From assembly GCA_036231565.1 (NCBI GenBank), contig JAZAHA010000062.1:1-64000 (forward strand): 64,000 bases of DNA, given 5' to 3'. Below are positions 35,517-44,800 of this stretch, one piece after another. Positions within the stretch are counted from its first letter, which is position 1; each line of letters opens with the position of its first letter. This stretch comes from Maricaulis sp036231565. Its GTDB lineage: Bacteria; Pseudomonadota; Alphaproteobacteria; Caulobacterales; Maricaulaceae. The translations under genes and the position numbers were made by a program. Under the pieces are notes generated by a model, which did no database searches, was not told the origin of the DNA, and saw only the letters and a program-made list of their open reading frames with translations.

Positions 35517-36302
35517 TCAATCGCCGAATGCCGGGTCCGGCACCAGTGGCGGCAGGCTGTCGCGCATCTGGTCGGCCGAGGAGGTCATGCGGCCCGTCGG
35601 GTCGGCCAGGGTCGACTGACCGTGGAGGTCGCGCACCGGCAGGCCGCGGCCGGCATAGAGGGCACGGATCTGCATGTCCGTCAGATTGGCGAAAGCGGCT
35701 TCTGCCTTGGCGATATTCTCGGGACTGGCGAACTGCAGCATGGGCAGGCCCTCGGACCCGTCGCTGGGCGGGCAGCCAAGTGCGTCGCGATTGGCGTCTG
35801 AGCTCGAGAGGCAGAAGACATCCCGCAGGACTCCTCTGGCGCCGCCGCCATTGATGCCATTGGGCAGAGGCACGGCGTCGCCTATGAACTCGGTTGGCCG
35901 TTGCGGCGCGCCGCCACCGCCGGCGGGAGCCTCGCCTTCTTCGACCCGTTGCTCGGGCTCTGCAGCAGGGTCAGACGTCTCTGCGCGCTCCGTCGGTTGC
36001 ACCTGCTCCGACGGGATGGTCTCCACTGTCCCGGACGCTGGCTCTGCGGCGGCCGGTTCCGGATCCGGCTCGACGGCCTCCGCAGGTTCCGGAGACGGCA
36101 GGGTCACGAAGACCACATCGATTGCTTCCGGCTGCTCCGTTGAGGCGAACCGGTGTGGCAACAGGATGAGAAGAAGCAGCAAAGCCCCGTTTGCGGCGAT
36201 CGACAGCGCACCGGCGAGCAAGCGGCGGCGCAAGACCTCGGTCGGGGGCGCGAACAACGCTACGCCCAATCCAGCCTCCCTTCGGCCCCCGCCGTGCGTC
36301 AT
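35517..36302 (-). CDS. Single-pass membrane protein with TonB-like Pro/Glu-rich region
   Basis: A 261-residue protein from ATG 36302. A basic N-terminus precedes one hydrophobic segment at about residues 28-49 (AGALSIAANGALLLLLILL). Then comes a Pro/Glu/Ala-rich stretch (about residues 60-135, many PEP and PEPA units) and a C-terminal domain of about 120 residues with two Cys (VFCLSSSD, LGCPPSDG). The layout resembles TonB or TolA spacer proteins, but no TonB C-terminal motif is visible, so it is not called TonB. It lies 52 bp after the sortase gene in the same direction and may belong to that system. Confidence 0.6.
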   Translation of the reverse strand: MTHGGGRREAGLGVALFAPPTEVLRRRLLAGALSIAANGALLLLLILLPHRFASTEQPEAIDVVFVTLPSPEPAEAVEPDPEPAAAEPASGTVETIPSEQVQPTERAETSDPAAEPEQRVEEGEAPAGGGGAPQRPTEFIGDAVPLPNGINGGGARGVLRDVFCLSSSDANRDALGCPPSDGSEGLPMLQFASPENIAKAEAAFANLTDMQIRALYAGRGLPVRDLHGQSTLADPTGRMTSSADQMRDSLPPLVPDPAFGD

Positions 36303-36354
36303 GCATAACGGAGCGCGGCGGGCCTGACCAGTGCGGCCGAGGGTTACGAATGCG

Positions 36355-36939
36355 TCAGGTGGTCCGGACCGGTTCGGCCCACACCACATAGCGCAGCGGG
36401 CCGGGGGTGACGGCGCCGAAGGGCCAGCAGGTCACCAGCGCCAACCGGGCCGGGCCGTCACTGCCGGTCTCGATGCCGGAGCGGGCCGCCTCGACGATCT
36501 CGCTGCCGGTGACCCGGAAGGCGAGAGGCGGTGCGTCCGTCCGTTCGATAATCACGGTCTGGCCCGGTTCGAGATGCTGCAGGAACCGGAAATGCGTGTC
36601 GCGGTGGGCTGCGATCACCGAGATGCCGGGTTCGCCGGGCGTGGCGGACGCTGTCAGCAAGGAAGGGCCGAAGGCCAGGGCTTCGCCTCCGGCCTCGGCC
36701 AGCACGATGGCGTGTTCGCCCAGATCCGGAACGGAGAGCCGCGCCACGGGCCAGGTATCGGCCCAGGGCCATGGTGTGGGCGCGGTCTCTCCGTCGATCG
36801 CACGGGCCCAGGCTCTTGCGAGCAGGACTTGTGCAATTTCAGCCTTGGCGCTGATCCAGACACCCTGCCCGACAAGGGCGGTGCCGGCGGCAATCAGGGC
36901 CAGCGAGGCGGTCTTGGCGAACAGGGCCGGGTTCAGCAT
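36355..36939 (-). CDS. Class GN-type sortase
   Basis: A 194-residue sortase with an N-terminal membrane anchor (FAKTASLALIAAGTALVGQGVW) and the cysteine transpeptidase fold. The catalytic His is in VIAAHRDTHF, Cys in LALVTCWPFG and Arg in GPLRYVVW, giving the usual His-Cys-Arg set. The start ATG 36937-36939 overlaps the end of the target gene (its TGA is 36933-36935), so the two are made together. Such Gram-negative sortases act on a single dedicated substrate; the neighbour at 36933-39158 is that substrate. Confidence 0.9.
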   Translation of the reverse strand: MLNPALFAKTASLALIAAGTALVGQGVWISAKAEIAQVLLARAWARAIDGETAPTPWPWADTWPVARLSVPDLGEHAIVLAEAGGEALAFGPSLLTASATPGEPGISVIAAHRDTHFRFLQHLEPGQTVIIERTDAPPLAFRVTGSEIVEAARSGIETGSDGPARLALVTCWPFGAVTPGPLRYVVWAEPVRTT

Positions 36940-39158
36940 GCGGACTGCCTCCGCTGTACGATCCGCCAGGCCAGGCCAGTCAGGGCCAGCAGGAGGCCCA
37001 GCAGGATCAGCCATTCTCGCGGTGTGGCGGTCGCCGGCAGAGCCAGACCCTCGCGTGCCCGCGCATCGCCGGCTGCCGGCGGCGTGCCGGGGGCGAGGCG
37101 GTCGATGAGGGCGGGATCGAGTGCAGCGCGATGTTGCGGTCCCGGATTGCGGTTCATCACGGCCTCGAAGTCCCAGCCGTGTGGCACCATCAGTGGCACC
37201 TCGCGTGCGGCCAGAGCCTCGTCCGCCGGCCGTGCGGGCGTCACATCGACGGCCACGAGGCTGGTCAGGCGGGAGACGAGATGAAAGTCGAGCGCGGTCT
37301 GGAGGACTTCGGCGTCGATCCTCTCGGCACTGGCGCCCTGGTAGCGCAGCTCCTCGAGCGTACGGATCCGGTTGCGGGCCCACAGCGTGGCGATGCCATT
37401 GGCAGGCCGGGCGGTGGACAGGGACAGATCCTCCTGCCACAGGGGCTCGCCCATCCGGCCTTCCAGCCGCATGCTGCCGGCCGGATTGTCGAGGCGGGCC
37501 GTCATCAGCACCGGTTCGCCATAGTAGAGGTCCGGCAGCGGCGCAGGCCAGATCTCGCTCAGCGCGCCTTCGGGGAAGAGCGCGTCCAGGTCGGTCATCA
37601 CAGGACGTTCCAGTGCCGTAAAGAGCGCGTCCATCGCACCGGCGACTTCGGAGACATCGCCGATATGGGTGAAAGTGCCGCGGCCGGCGCGCGCCGCGCG
37701 GCTCATGAAATAGGTGTTGGGTGCCGAACCGATACCGACCGGGAAGAGGCGCGACCGGCCCAGCCCGTCATGGATGGCGGCAAACAGCGCGTCCTCATTG
37801 CCTATGGCGCCGTCCGTCAGGAAGACCACCTGGCGCACGCGGGCGGCGTCCTGCGGCGTGGCATCGGCCAGGGCGGCCTTCATGGCGGGCAGCATCTCGG
37901 TGCCGCCATTGGCGTCGAGGCCGCGAACAAAGCGCCGCGCCCGGTCGAGATTGTCCCGGCTTGCGTCGACCGGCGCGGGAAAGACCTGCTCCATCGTATT
38001 GTCGAAACGGATGACGTTGAACCGGTCGCCGGGCTGCATCCGGTCGAGTGCGCTCAGCAGGGCCTGCTTGGCCTGCCGCATGGAAGTGCCGGCCATCGAT
38101 CCTGAATTATCGATCACGAACACCGTCTCGCGCGCCTGGCGAGGCGCATCGCTGCCGAGCGATGCCGGTGGCAGGACCTGGGCGAGAAGATAGGTTTCGC
38201 CATTCAGCGTCTGCGTGAAGAGGGCGGCGCTGGGGCGGTCTTCCTCGGCCGGGCGCCAGGTCAGCACGAAATCGCGATTGGCGGGCACCGGACCGTCGGC
38301 GAGCGAGATCCGCGCATCGCCCTCGCCCAGGCGCTCGACCAGGGTGGCGTGATAGAGGCTGGCAATCTCTCCCGGCTCGAAACCCGGCTGCAGGCGGGCG
38401 GTGATGGAGACGGGCAGGCGCAGGGCGTTTTCCGGTTCGCCATCGGGGTGCATCAAGGGCGGCGTGATGCGGTGGGCGTCTGGCAGTGCGGACGGGGCGT
38501 TCGCACCTTCGGCGACGAATTGTGGCGCATCGGCCGGGATATAGCGCGGCGTGATCGCCAGCGGCACGCGCAGCGCGAATGTGCCATCGGCGAGGCGGGC
38601 CACGTCCTGGTATTCAATCTGCACGATGATGGTCTCGCCAGGGCCGATATTGGCGACGGATGTGGTGAACATGTTGGGGCGTTCCTGCTCAAGCAGGCTG
38701 GCACGCTGGCCGTTCGCCCGGGCGTCCTCATAAATCCGCCGCGCCTGGCGCCGTTCATGGATCTCGCCTTCAATGAAACGGTCACCGACCTGCATGCGCA
38801 GCCGGTCGACGCCGGCATCGGCGGGCAGGGGGAAGACGTAAATTCCTTCGACCCAGGCATCCGACGGGTTCTCGAAACGCTGGGTCACCGTGGCGCGCAC
38901 GACCGGGCCGGCGATGTCGAGGGCGATGTCGGTCGCAACCAGCGGGGCGGGGATGTACAGGCCGGCATCGACGGTGCGGATCAGCAGCGCGCTCTCCTCC
39001 ATCTCCGAAAGGCGGACCAGGCCGGCGTCCGGCGGAGCCGGCGTGTCGGCCCGGGCCTCCGTCCACAGGAAGAGCGAAACAATGAAGACGGCGATGGCCA
39101 GAACGAGGGCGAATCCGCCCTGCGAACCGGACCCGCGGCTGCGGCGTGTCGATGTCAT
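36933..39158 (-). CDS. Marine proteobacterial sortase target protein (VIT-VWA, LPATAT anchor)
   Basis: A 741-residue envelope protein. It has an N-terminal membrane or signal segment (ALVLAIAVFIVSLFLW), a VIT domain (residues about 65-190, FENPSDAWVEGIYVFPLP) and a von Willebrand A domain (about 355-530) with the metal site VIDNSGSMAGTSM. The C-terminal sorting signal LPATAT is at residue 707, then a hydrophobic stretch, then RIVQRRQ. The start ATG 39158 follows GGGGAGTATCCAG; the longer frame to 39431 is rejected. The paired sortase gene overlaps its stop. The partner histidine kinase/regulator (PdsS/PdsR) of some such systems is not recognisable here. Confidence 0.9.
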   Translation of the reverse strand: MTSTRRSRGSGSQGGFALVLAIAVFIVSLFLWTEARADTPAPPDAGLVRLSEMEESALLIRTVDAGLYIPAPLVATDIALDIAGPVVRATVTQRFENPSDAWVEGIYVFPLPADAGVDRLRMQVGDRFIEGEIHERRQARRIYEDARANGQRASLLEQERPNMFTTSVANIGPGETIIVQIEYQDVARLADGTFALRVPLAITPRYIPADAPQFVAEGANAPSALPDAHRITPPLMHPDGEPENALRLPVSITARLQPGFEPGEIASLYHATLVERLGEGDARISLADGPVPANRDFVLTWRPAEEDRPSAALFTQTLNGETYLLAQVLPPASLGSDAPRQARETVFVIDNSGSMAGTSMRQAKQALLSALDRMQPGDRFNVIRFDNTMEQVFPAPVDASRDNLDRARRFVRGLDANGGTEMLPAMKAALADATPQDAARVRQVVFLTDGAIGNEDALFAAIHDGLGRSRLFPVGIGSAPNTYFMSRAARAGRGTFTHIGDVSEVAGAMDALFTALERPVMTDLDALFPEGALSEIWPAPLPDLYYGEPVLMTARLDNPAGSMRLEGRMGEPLWQEDLSLSTARPANGIATLWARNRIRTLEELRYQGASAERIDAEVLQTALDFHLVSRLTSLVAVDVTPARPADEALAAREVPLMVPHGWDFEAVMNRNPGPQHRAALDPALIDRLAPGTPPAAGDARAREGLALPATATPREWLILLGLLLALTGLAWRIVQRRQSAC

Positions 39159-39416
39159 CTGGATACTCCCCGAACGCGCCGGCCGCCCCGCCTCTGCGAG
39201 GGTGCGGCAGGGGGCGGCCGGCCTCCCTGTCCGAGAAAAGGCTGGGCTGTGAACACGGATGCGGCAGGGCGGGAATGCGGCGATTGCGCGGAGAAGTGGG
39301 GCGATTGGTGGGCACCATGTGCGGTCAATGCGCACGTTTCGTTTGTTTATTGCTTTGCAAACCAGTAGTTTATCCGCGTTCCTGCAACACTTTTGCGCGA
39401 AGTAAGTTTGAGCTTG

Positions 39417-41048
39417 ATGGAGCTGACGCAAAACTCACCGCATTCCGGTCCGGTGCCCCCTCAGGAGGCGAGGCGCGACTACATGCGTATGGCTCTGGGG
39501 GGAATCAGTCTCGCGCTGATCGCGCTAGGTACAGTTGTCATGGTCGGTTGGTGGATCCGGTCCGAAGCCATCGTCCAGATCAATCCCGACTTCACTCCGA
39601 TGCAGTTCAACACGGCGCTGTGCTTCCTGCTCGGCGGAATGGGGCTGGCAGCTCTGGCATGGAGGCAGGTCTGGATTGTACGCGGTTGCGCCGGCGCGCT
39701 TGCTCTGATCTCGGGACTGACGGCGCTGCAATACCTGACGGGTTGGCCTCTGGGTATCGACGAACTCTTCGTGGAGCATTTCACAACGGTCGAGACGAGC
39801 CATCCCGGCCGTATGGCGCCCAATACAGCTTTCGCCTTCTTGCTCGGAGCGGCGTTCCTGGCCTGTGCGGCGCCGATCTGGCAGGCGGAGCTTTCCCGAA
39901 GCCTGTTGCTGGTTATCAGTCCTGCAATTGTCGGTCTGGCGGTTCTGTCACTGACCGGATATGTGGCGGGGATCGAGGCCCTGTTCGGCTGGAGCCAATA
40001 CACCAGGATGGCAATCCATACCTCGCTGGGCTTCCTGGTGTTCGGGGGCGGGGCTGTGATGGTTGCCTGGGACGTGGAGACGCAGCGTGACAGGCTTCGC
40101 TCGTTTTCCCTGATTGCGCCGGCTGTCGCTGCGTCCTTGACGGTAATGGCCGGCCTTTGGCTCGCGCTCGATCACTATGAAAGGCAGCGCCTCAGTGTCC
40201 TGCAGGACGTGGCGCCGGAGCTGGCAATCCGTTCCGCGCTGCCCGAGATCGTACTGCTGGCGGGCCTGCTTCTGACAGCTCTCATCGGTGTGGCGGTGCA
40301 TTTCGTGCACGAGTCTCGCGATGCGCGCAGCCTGCGCCGGGCCAATGCAGAGCTTCGGGAGGCCAACAACGAACTCGACAAGTTCGCCCACGTAGCCTCC
40401 CATGATCTGAAATCGCCCCTGCGCGGGATCCGGCAGCTTGCCAGTTGGCTGCGAAGCGATATCGGTGACAGCGCGAGCACGCGGGTGGTGCGCTATATCG
40501 ATCAGCTCGACAGCCGGGCGGAACGGCTTCAGGATCTGCTTGATGCCCTTCTTGCCTACTCGCGGATCGGCCGATCGAGACGTACGCTCGCCCGGTTCGG
40601 CGTGCGGGCCGCGATCGAGGATGTCGTCGGACTGGCCGCCCTGCCGTCGGGCATGGACGTCCGCATCGATGCCGGTGAAGATGACCTCTTGGCAGACCGT
40701 GCTCTGTTCGACACCGTTTTTCTGAATCTGGTCACCAACGCTGCCAAGCACCATGATCGCGATCATGGTGTGATCACGATTACGGTAAGGCGCACCCAGA
40801 TCGTTTACGAGATCGAAGTCGCAGATGACGGTCCCGGAATCCCCGAACGGCATCACGCGCGAATATTCGAGATCTTCCAGACCTTGCGGCCCCGGGACGA
40901 ACTCGAGGCAAGCGGAATGGGGTTGGCGATTGTCGGCAAGGCAGCAAACCGGGCCGGGGCAGAAATCCGTGTGATTTCTGATCCTGCAACCGGACGCGGA
41001 ACTCGTTTTGTGGTGGAATGGCCGCGCATTCCACCGATCGAGGAATAG
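39417..41048 (+). CDS. Membrane histidine kinase
   Basis: A 543-residue kinase. The first 300 residues hold about eight hydrophobic segments in place of a periplasmic sensor. Then comes a coiled-coil-like LRRANAELREANNELDKF, the H-box FAHVASHDLKSPLRGI with the phospho-accepting His, the N-box FLNLVTNAAKHH, and the G-boxes VADDGPGIP and GMGLAIVG. It resembles phytochrome-type HWE/HisKA kinases. The start is uncertain (ATG 39417, or TTG 39393). It is followed two bases later by a receiver gene, so it is a two-component operon. It diverges from the sortase operon. Confidence 0.88.
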   Translation: MELTQNSPHSGPVPPQEARRDYMRMALGGISLALIALGTVVMVGWWIRSEAIVQINPDFTPMQFNTALCFLLGGMGLAALAWRQVWIVRGCAGALALISGLTALQYLTGWPLGIDELFVEHFTTVETSHPGRMAPNTAFAFLLGAAFLACAAPIWQAELSRSLLLVISPAIVGLAVLSLTGYVAGIEALFGWSQYTRMAIHTSLGFLVFGGGAVMVAWDVETQRDRLRSFSLIAPAVAASLTVMAGLWLALDHYERQRLSVLQDVAPELAIRSALPEIVLLAGLLLTALIGVAVHFVHESRDARSLRRANAELREANNELDKFAHVASHDLKSPLRGIRQLASWLRSDIGDSASTRVVRYIDQLDSRAERLQDLLDALLAYSRIGRSRRTLARFGVRAAIEDVVGLAALPSGMDVRIDAGEDDLLADRALFDTVFLNLVTNAAKHHDRDHGVITITVRRTQIVYEIEVADDGPGIPERHHARIFEIFQTLRPRDELEASGMGLAIVGKAANRAGAEIRVISDPATGRGTRFVVEWPRIPPIEE

Positions 41049-41050
41049 AT

Positions 41051-41500
41051 ATGGCGATAAGACCCCATCTTCCTATGCCCAGAGTCCCCGTGACCCTGTT
41101 TGTCGTCGATGACGATGAAATTGACCGGGAGACGATCCTGCGGTCCCTTGAGGAGCGCGGGCTGGAAAACCCTGTGCGCACTGCCCGGGATGGCGAGGAA
41201 GCTCTGGCGATCCTGAAGGGGGAAGGCGGCGAGCCGATAAGGATGCCCTACCTGATCCTCCTGGATCTGAATATGCCGAGGATGAACGGAATCGAGTTGC
41301 TGCGGCATATCCGCCGCGACCCGGAGCTCAAGCGGGCGGTGGTGTTCGTGCTGACGACCTCGAACGCCGAGAGCGACAGAACGGCGGCCTATGATCTCAA
41401 TGTTGCGGGCTATATTCTCAAGGCCAGAGCCGGGCTGGAGTTCGAGCGTGTTGTCGAGTTGATCGACCAGTTCGAACGCAATGTGGAATTCCCGAACTAG
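41051..41500 (+). CDS. Response regulator, Rcp1-like
   Basis: A 149-residue receiver of the Rcp1/CheY-like class that pairs with phytochrome-type kinases. It has an acidic pair VDDDEID, phospho-acceptor Asp in LILLDLNMPRMNG, FVLTTSNAESDR at the switch Thr and YILKARAG with the Lys. It starts two bases after the kinase stop, which argues for direct phosphotransfer. There is no output domain. Confidence 0.9.
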   Translation: MAIRPHLPMPRVPVTLFVVDDDEIDRETILRSLEERGLENPVRTARDGEEALAILKGEGGEPIRMPYLILLDLNMPRMNGIELLRHIRRDPELKRAVVFVLTTSNAESDRTAAYDLNVAGYILKARAGLEFERVVELIDQFERNVEFPN

Positions 41501-41635
41501 ACGGGCCGGATATTGCATCCGGCAGTCATGCAAAAACGCGGTGCGGTTTTGGCGATACTGCATGGCTGGGCTATTGGCGGGCCCGGCAAGCCCGACTAGG
41601 GTCGTGTCTTCGCATACAAGATCCGGGACACTGTC

Positions 41636-42841
41636 ATGACCTTTACGCCCTCCGCTGCGCTGCAGCGCGTGCAACCCTCCGCCACGCTCGCCGTGACCCA
41701 GAAGGCCCGCGACCTGAAGGCGAAAGGCATTGACGTCATTTCGCTGGGCGCCGGCGAGCCGGACTTCGATACGCCGGATCACATCAAGGAAGCGGCGATC
41801 GACGCGATCCGGCGCGGCGAGACCAAATACACGGCGGTCGACGGCATTCCCGAACTGAAGGACGCCATCATCAAGAAATTCCGCCGTGACAACGGTCTGG
41901 AGTACACGGCGGCCCAGGTGCATGTATCGACGGGCGGCAAGCCAGTGATCTACAACGCGCTGCTCGCCTCGGTGAATCCGGGGGACGAAGTGATCATTCC
42001 GGCGCCTTACTGGGTAAGCTATCCAGAAATGGTGAACCTGGTCGGCGGTACGCCGGTGCCGATCCGCGCCGGCATCGAGAGCCGTTTCAAGATCACGCCG
42101 GAACAGCTCGAGGCCGCGATCACGTCGAAGACGCGCTGGCTGATCCTCAACTCGCCCTCCAACCCGACGGGTGTCGGCTATACCGCGGACGAGCTGAAGG
42201 CGCTGGCCGATGTGCTGCTCAAGCACAGTCATGTCTGGATCATGACCGACGACATGTATGAACACATTGTCTACCAGGGCTATGAATTCGCCACCATCGC
42301 CCAGGTCGAGCCGAAACTCTATGACCGCACCCTGACGATGAATGGTGTGTCCAAGGCCTATTCCATGACCGGCTGGCGGATCGGTTATGCCGGCGGACCG
42401 CAGGCGCTCATCAAGGAAATGGGCAAGGTCGCTTCACAGACCACCTCCAACCCGTGCTCGATCAGCCAGTGGGCATCGGTTGCGGCGCTGAACGGGGATC
42501 ACGGCTTCCTGGAAGCGCGCAATGCCGCCTTCCTGCGCCGCCGGGATCTGGTGTTGGAGGCAATAAATGCGTCAGAGGGCCTCGTTGCGCCGACACCGGA
42601 AGGCGCCTTCTATGTATTCGCTGACTGTTCCGGCACGATCGGCAAGACCGCGCCGGACGGAACTTTCATCGAGAACGATACCGATTTCTGCTCGGCTTTG
42701 CTTGAGGCAGAGGCTGTGGCGGTCGTTCCTGGCGTGGCCTTTGGTCTGGAACCGGGCTTCCGGATTTCCTATGCGACGGACGATGCGTCGCTGAGGGAGG
42801 CCGGTCTTCGGATCCAGCGCTTCTGCGCTTCGCTGAAGTAG
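41636..42841 (+). CDS. aatA: Aspartate aminotransferase, class I
   Basis: A 401-residue PLP aminotransferase of the AAT I-gamma kind, with the alphaproteobacterial N-terminus (RVQPSATLAVTQKARDLKAKG), DVISLGAGEPDFDTP, NSPSNPTGVGY, the Schiff-base Lys in NGVSKAYSMTGWRIGY and the C-terminal FRISYATDD with the substrate-binding Arg. It transfers the amino group between aspartate and 2-oxoglutarate, and many members also accept prephenate. The start ATG 41636 follows the promoter-like gap. It is monocistronic. Confidence 0.92.
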   Translation: MTFTPSAALQRVQPSATLAVTQKARDLKAKGIDVISLGAGEPDFDTPDHIKEAAIDAIRRGETKYTAVDGIPELKDAIIKKFRRDNGLEYTAAQVHVSTGGKPVIYNALLASVNPGDEVIIPAPYWVSYPEMVNLVGGTPVPIRAGIESRFKITPEQLEAAITSKTRWLILNSPSNPTGVGYTADELKALADVLLKHSHVWIMTDDMYEHIVYQGYEFATIAQVEPKLYDRTLTMNGVSKAYSMTGWRIGYAGGPQALIKEMGKVASQTTSNPCSISQWASVAALNGDHGFLEARNAAFLRRRDLVLEAINASEGLVAPTPEGAFYVFADCSGTIGKTAPDGTFIENDTDFCSALLEAEAVAVVPGVAFGLEPGFRISYATDDASLREAGLRIQRFCASLK

Positions 42842-42961
42842 ATATAGGCGGAGTTTATGGCTGTCCCAATTAATCCTCATTTGAATTATGAGGCTCCGGG
42901 GCTCATATAAAAGAGTGATGCCGCGGCCTCAGCCGCACGCGAACCAAAAATGGAGAACACA

Positions 42962-43429
42962 ATGAGCATCAATATGGGTCTGTCCGAAACGCAACGCGAA
43001 ACCATGGCCAAGGCCGTGACCGCCGTTCTGGCCGACACTTACGCGCTCTACTTCAAGACGCACGCCTATCACTGGAACGTCACCGGTCCGCGCTTTCACG
43101 ATCTGCACGGCCTGTTCGAAGCCCAGTATAACGAGCTGTGGACGGCGACGGACGAAATTGCCGAGCGTATCCGTGCGCTCGGCCTTGTCGCGCCGCGCAC
43201 CTATAACGAGATGGCCGAAGCCGCCTCGATCAAGTCCGGCGGCGAGGAAACCCAAGCCAACGACATGCTGAAGGACCTGGTGAAAGGCCATGAGGCCGTC
43301 GTTGCCACGATCCGCAAGGCGTTGTCCCTGGCTGACGAGAATAATGATGAGGCGACTGCCGATCTGCTGGCACCGCGCGTGACTGCGCACGAGAAGGCGG
43401 CGTGGATGCTGCGCTCCACGATCGGCTGA
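42962..43429 (+). CDS. dps: Dps-family DNA-protecting ferritin
   Basis: A 155-residue Dps (dodecameric mini-ferritin that stores iron with H2O2 and shields DNA). It shows LADTYALYFKTHAYHWNVTGPRFHDLHGLFEAQYNELW with the inter-subunit ferroxidase His/Asp/Glu and TATDEIAERIRALG. The start ATG 42962 has GGAGA at the right distance; the ATG twelve bases upstream has none. Its own strong terminator follows. Confidence 0.95.
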   Translation: MSINMGLSETQRETMAKAVTAVLADTYALYFKTHAYHWNVTGPRFHDLHGLFEAQYNELWTATDEIAERIRALGLVAPRTYNEMAEAASIKSGGEETQANDMLKDLVKGHEAVVATIRKALSLADENNDEATADLLAPRVTAHEKAAWMLRSTIG

Positions 43430-43474
43430 TTTTCTACCCGGCTCAGCCCTCGTGCCAGATATTCTGGCGAAAGA

Positions 43475-43513
43475 GACACCCCGGAAGCGCCGCTTCCGGG
43501 GTGTCTTTCGTTT
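43475..43513 (+). terminator. Rho-independent terminator of dps
   Basis: GACACCCCGGAAGC pairs with TTCCGGGGTGTC, a 12-bp stem with a short loop, followed by TTTCGTTT. Confidence 0.85.
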
Positions 43514-43517
43514 CGGG

Positions 43518-43710
43518 AAAAAAAAGCGCCCCGGTCCTGGAAGGACCGGGGCGGCAGAGATATCTGCGGGCGGGGTCGCCCGAAAAGGGTAGGCGCCGGA
43601 CCCGATAGGGGAGGAGACGGGGCCCGGCGCGAAGTGCATACCGTATGGGGAGGAGACGGGTATGCAGAACTCAGATGGGGGATCTGAGAGCGCGGCGTTG
43701 CCGCCGCGTT
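43518..43710 (-). ncRNA. Probable small regulatory RNA with repeated CUCCUCCCC loops
   Basis: Read on the minus strand, the stretch forms a row of hairpins: a stem at 43691-43708; CTCAGAT/ATCTGAG at 43670-43688 with a CCCCC loop; GCATACC/GGTATGC at 43636-43665 with CTCCTCCCC in the loop; GCGCCGG/CCGGCGC at 43593-43630 again with CTCCTCCCC in the loop. It ends in an 11-bp stem (43527-43553) followed by eight T, a textbook intrinsic terminator. The unpaired C-rich loops are complementary to Shine-Dalgarno sequences, the hallmark of anti-SD sRNAs of alphaproteobacteria (CcsR/cuckoo and alpha-r14 kinds). The 5' end is not known; no confident promoter was found. Confidence 0.6.
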
Positions 43711-43770
43711 GGCAAGACTTATGCCGCAGTTGCGAAATAGCGACCAGAGCTATGCGGGCATGTCGGCCAT

Positions 43771-43800
43771 GCAAAAATGCGGCAAAAACACATTTTTGCC
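43771..43800 (-). terminator. Probable terminator of the LysR gene
   Basis: On the minus strand GGCAAAAA-TGTG-TTTTTGCC is followed by GCATTTTTGC, 31 bp after the LysR stop. Confidence 0.55.
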
Positions 43801-43831
43801 ATGCATTCCAGCCGATTTGGTCACAGTGTGG

Positions 43832-44725
43832 TCAGCTCTGCCAGCGGCGGGCCTGTTCGATCAGGAAATCGCGGAAGGCGACAATGCGCCGAGAGCCGCG
43901 CAGCTCGCTGGGATAAACGAAATAGACTTCGAAATCGGGGCCGACCAGGTCGGGCAGGACGCGCTCTAGGCGCGGGTTTTCGCGGGCGACATAGTCCGGC
44001 AGGGCGGCGATCCCCATCCCGGCCTCGACGGTCTTCATGACACCATAGATCGTGTTGACCTCGACGACGGCCGGGCGCGGCGGCGCATCCGGTTCGCGCC
44101 CCGCCTTGGCGGCCCAGTCCAGACCCGGGATCGGCGCGAGCTGTGGCGGGCCGTAGTGGATGATGGAGTGGTCGTCGAGATCCTCGGCGGTCTGGGGCCG
44201 GCCATGACGGTCGAGATATTCGTGGCTGGCATAGAGGTGCTGGCGCACGGCCAGCAGCTTGCGCTGGACCAGATCGTTCTGCGTCGAGGCCCAGGGACGG
44301 ATGCCGACTTCGGCCTCCAGCCCGGCCAGGTCGAGCTCGTGATCATCCAGCATCAGCCGGATACGGATATTGGGATACTGGTCGTGGAATTCGGACAGGC
44401 GTGAGGCGAGCCAGATCGCGCCCAGTGCAGTCGGTGCCGTTACCTTGAGTTCTCCGGAAGGCTCGTCGCGCGCGTCATGAACGCGTGCCTCGGCGACGGC
44501 CACCTTGCCGTGGATCTCGCGGGCAGCCTCGTAAAGCAGATTGCCCGGCTCGGTCGGGATCAGACCGCGGGCATGACGGTGGAAGAGGGTGACACCGAGA
44601 TCGTCCTCCAGTGCCGCGATCTGCCGGCTGACGGCCGATTGCGACAGACCCAGCATTTCGGCGGCACGGGTCAGCGACCCGGCCTGTGCCGCGGCATGGA
44701 AGGTTTTCAGCTTGTCCCAGTCCAT
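43832..44725 (-). CDS. LysR-family transcriptional regulator
   Basis: A 297-residue LysR protein. The N-terminal winged helix (DWDKLKTFHAAAQAGSLTRAAEMLGLSQSAVSRQIAALEDDLG) occupies residues 2-60, and the C-terminal periplasmic-binding-like effector domain follows (ELKVTAPTALGAIWLASRLSEF). The ligand is unknown. It does not stand divergent from a likely target; the neighbour upstream is the AKR gene in the same direction, ending 120 bp before. Confidence 0.93.
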   Translation of the reverse strand: MDWDKLKTFHAAAQAGSLTRAAEMLGLSQSAVSRQIAALEDDLGVTLFHRHARGLIPTEPGNLLYEAAREIHGKVAVAEARVHDARDEPSGELKVTAPTALGAIWLASRLSEFHDQYPNIRIRLMLDDHELDLAGLEAEVGIRPWASTQNDLVQRKLLAVRQHLYASHEYLDRHGRPQTAEDLDDHSIIHYGPPQLAPIPGLDWAAKAGREPDAPPRPAVVEVNTIYGVMKTVEAGMGIAALPDYVARENPRLERVLPDLVGPDFEVYFVYPSELRGSRRIVAFRDFLIEQARRWQS

Positions 44726-44800
44726 GCCCTGCGTCTCCCCGGAATCGGCATCTCCCGGGGGCAGTCTATCTGTATGGGCACAAATCGCGAATGCACAATT

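Noticed and set aside
42874..42892. CCTCAT/ATGAGG hairpin after the aminotransferase gene as terminator
   Set aside because: It is only a 6-bp stem with no T-run, and lies in the likely dps promoter.
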